Shown piece after piece: positions 61,483 through 64,000 of a stretch of 64,000 nucleotides of DNA. The translations under genes and the position numbers were made by a program. How positions within the stretch are numbered: position 1 is the stretch's first letter; the number at the start of each line of letters is the position of its first letter. Origin of the DNA: Atriophallophorus winterbourni (Eukaryota > Platyhelminthes > Trematoda > Plagiorchiida > Microphallidae); assembly GCA_013407085.1 (NCBI GenBank), contig JACCGJ010000232.1, positions 1-64,000 of the forward strand, written 5' to 3'. The notes beneath the pieces are model-generated. The model did not search any database. It saw only the letters and a program-made list of their open reading frames with translations, and had not been told where the DNA came from.

Positions 61483-61768
61483 TTTTGTGTGTGCCGCGGT
61501 GTCACCTGCTGTCATCGTTCCTAACATGATGCGACTGGAAATATCAGGCTACGGTGTTGCTCAAGGTATTCCCACCTTGGTGGTAGCAGCCTCCAGTCTG
61601 GATGATGTCATCGCGATTACTGGTTTCGGTGTTGCGTTAACAATTGGATTAACGACGGACGAAAGCGTAGTTGCAACCATATTCCGTGGTCCACTGGAAG
61701 TGCTCGCCGGAGCTGGATATGGCCTCGCGGTCGCGGTGTTTATTTGCCTATTTCCTCCGCCAAAAATG
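61483..61768 (+). CDS. SLC9B2: SLC9B (NHA2-like) antiporter, exon 3
   Basis: 286 bases: one base completes Gly, then 95 codons to a phase-0 donor (GTATTT at 61769). It reads FVCAAVSPAVIVPNMM, the discontinuous-helix motif of cation/proton antiporters (VSPAVxVP), then GYGVAQGIPTLVVAASSLDD with VIAITGFG. The adjacent Asp pair in SSLDD matches the two aspartates essential for ion and proton binding in NHA2. The exon continues with LRGxxEV-type sequence (FRGPLEVLAGAGYGLAVAV) and a membrane segment ending LFPPPKM. The donor is weaker than the other two, but an in-frame stop 14 codons later makes splicing necessary. C-terminal exons are outside the window, roughly a third of the protein by family length. 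Confidence 0.95.
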
Positions 61769-64000
61769 GTATTTTTCCAATCTGTTCATTGAAAACGATT
61801 ATTAATAACGTGAATTATATTTTCATTAGAATAAACAGATCGACGTTATCAAAGAGAATCTCTGGAGTTCATGATTTGTCTATACTTTCGAAACGTTAAG
61901 AACAAAAATTGATCCCAGTTGTACTCTACAGAAACGTACCATGATATTTACCTGGTGATTTGACTAAAAATTACTCGAAATTCAGAATAAATTTTGATAT
62001 CTAAGATGATATAGTTGAACATTTTATTTATTACACTAATCTGAAAAAAATAATAGACGCAATAATGTCAAGTAGAGCGCCGAGTATAGCTTGATATGAT
62101 CCATGGCTGTGAATGCTGCGATCAAAATGTTATGCTAATGTTGCCCTACTTGTTCAGGAAAGTTGATTGAATATTCTTTCCCAGTTTGTTATTGCTAAGT
62201 TTTCTATAGATTTTGTAGCTGGTTAAGTCATTAGCACAGCTTTCTGCGATACAATTTAAAAACCTTCTATGAGACTGTGATAAATGTCGTCTTACTTGGC
62301 GTGAATGCTAATGAACTTCGGTTGATTAACTTTGACAGCTGCAATCGTTCCAGTACTGCAATTCCGGTAAACAGTCAAAATAAGTTCTTTCAACTGCTGC
62401 TTGACTCTGTTGAATTTATCACGCTGTACCGCATGGTAACTTCACCTGGTCGTTGCTCATTAGAGCTCTTTGCTTTCTGAGATTATATCTGAGATTTTTA
62501 CTATGCACTCCCTTGTGAATCAGAAACCCGAACTCTCTGTCTTTTTTCATTATTAATAACTGCTGGCTTTAAAACGTCTCTATCGTTTAGGACTTCGCCG
62601 CAATCTCCATGTGGCGTTGACTGGTCCTCACATGTCAACAGTTACAAACAATGTTTTTTTTGTTTCGGCAATATGCTTCCTAATCCACATGCACCTTATA
62701 ACGATAGCCATCCGTGGAGAGGCTGAATCATATTAGGATATGTCTGCCTAGATTGCGGTGTGCGATAACCAGCCAACGGTTTCCGAATGTCCTTCTCACC
62801 CTTGAAAGCAATCCCAAACGCTAAGCTATACGCTAGTTCAATCAGAGAATTCACGAGCTCTTTCATTCCTATGTAAGCCAATGTCTGTGGGGCTAGTTAT
62901 CTGTCCTCGCCCTTTATCCCGTTAGTTTAAATCTGAACATTGTTGTGAATTGCTAAGATAAGGAGCAACACTGGAAAAACTTCAAAAATAAAAACCTAAC
63001 CCCATATTAATTTCGAAAGTGACGACCTTTAAACCACTTAAATATATTTAGATTCCTACAATGAAACGTCCAAAAAGATGTTAACTTACTCCTGTTTCAC
63101 TGTTATTTTGGGCTAATATTTTTAATCAATCGGCTGATGTGTAACTAAGTTATTTTTTAGAATGCAATGAAGTTTATAGTAACATTGGAACGAAGCTTGA
63201 AGTTAGCACTTTTTAATGGCATTGCAATCAGCCATTGCGATATGGCAGGTTTGTCGGTAGTCAATATTACAGAAGAGTTTCAGTTTTCCCTCATGTCGAT
63301 CGAATACATTTCAATTTTAACGACTAATTGGTTCGGTGAGAGTAGTTTATTGGTAACTTTATTTTTTCATGATTATGATTCCCCGATCGGTCACACGCAT
63401 TTTCCATTACATTACTAATGGGTTCGTTTTCACTTTAATTGATGCGAGGCATCAATGTTTTTTGCATCTCTGAGGCGTAAATACAGTATTTAGCTGGGTC
63501 AAATTCAATCGTGATAAGTGTGTTACCCTTTCGCCTCTTTACCACAATTGACCTACTTTTCGGCTTGCTCTCTACTTCAGTAACCCCGGTGGTGAAACGT
63601 CCGAAATTTGATCTACATGAACATTGCTCATCCATTCTCAGAATAACCCAAATTACGATTTGGATTGTGATGAAGCGGGTTTTTTTGTTTTGGTTCATTT
63701 GTCACATTGTGGAATTAAAATCAGCACACCGTTTATAACACGCAACACTCACTATGTAAAAACCAGTATAAAAAAAATAGAAAGTTTTTAATTTGAAACC
63801 GCTGTTATAAGGGAAACGTGTAACGTTCAACGGTGTTCAGTGATGTGAGTTCAAGCGTAAGCTGCCCACGGAATCACCACAAACAGTGCTGTACGTTGTA
63901 CTACCTTAAGTAAGAGCGGTTAGAAATCACATGTTATTTAACTTCACCACAGTCAGAAGGTCTACTGTAATCAATCACGCTTGCTCAACCTGATGAGGGT
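61769..64000. other. Intron 3, start
   Basis: No further SLC9B exon is recognisable up to the window end. Short frames (62277-62480, 63167-63418, 63435-63698 minus) have no motif or good splice context. Confidence 0.6.

Noticed and set aside
63435..63698. 87-residue minus frame in intron 3
   Set aside because: No domain recognised and no supporting splice sites; lies in the intron of the SLC9B-like gene.

Overview
This is a eukaryotic, almost certainly animal, genomic window: AT-rich, intron-dominated and full of decayed non-LTR retrotransposons. The retroelement mix (several CR1-like families, an RTE/BovB-like family with a C-terminal zinc finger, one BEL/Pao fragment, hammerhead-like repeats) suggests a lophotrochozoan, possibly a flatworm. 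That is an impression from the sequence, not a proof. No prokaryotic or viral genes are seen.

The only host gene I can support is on the plus strand: three exons of an SLC9B-type (NHA2-like) cation/proton antiporter. They are exon 1 (present twice, 24979-25462 and 47177-47660), exon 2 (60423-60819) and exon 3 (61483-61768). The splice phases join exactly and give about 389 residues, including the paired-Asp motif of the transport core. The remaining C-terminal exons lie beyond the right edge.

Layout. 1-5060: minus-strand CR1-like elements, including an ORF1 with a PHD-like zinc motif, an ORF2 broken by frameshifts, and extra 3' tails. 5062-26274: copy A of a ~21-kb direct duplication that ends with exon 1. 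26275-27274: a gap of exactly 1000 N. 27275-28980: more minus-strand CR1-like remnants. 28983-48414: copy B of the duplication, again ending with exon 1. 48415-60422: intron 1, holding an RTE-like element interrupted by a CR1-like element, minus-strand CR1 remnants and hammerhead-like repeats. 60423-64000: exons 2 and 3 with their introns.

The duplication is the main structural feature. It could be a real tandem duplication, or two haplotypes laid end to end across the gap. The two copies are almost identical from about 5.1 to 20.1 kb and clearly more diverged from 20.2 to 26.2 kb. Two short islands of high divergence coincide exactly with retroelement tails. Copy B lacks 1769 bp that includes reverse-transcriptase sequence. 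Exon 1 differs between the copies only at four synonymous sites.

The least expected signal is a set of five short repeats with hammerhead-ribozyme-like cores (UGAUGA, a hairpin with an AAACA loop, then GAAA), in two related families, mostly in introns of the antiporter gene.
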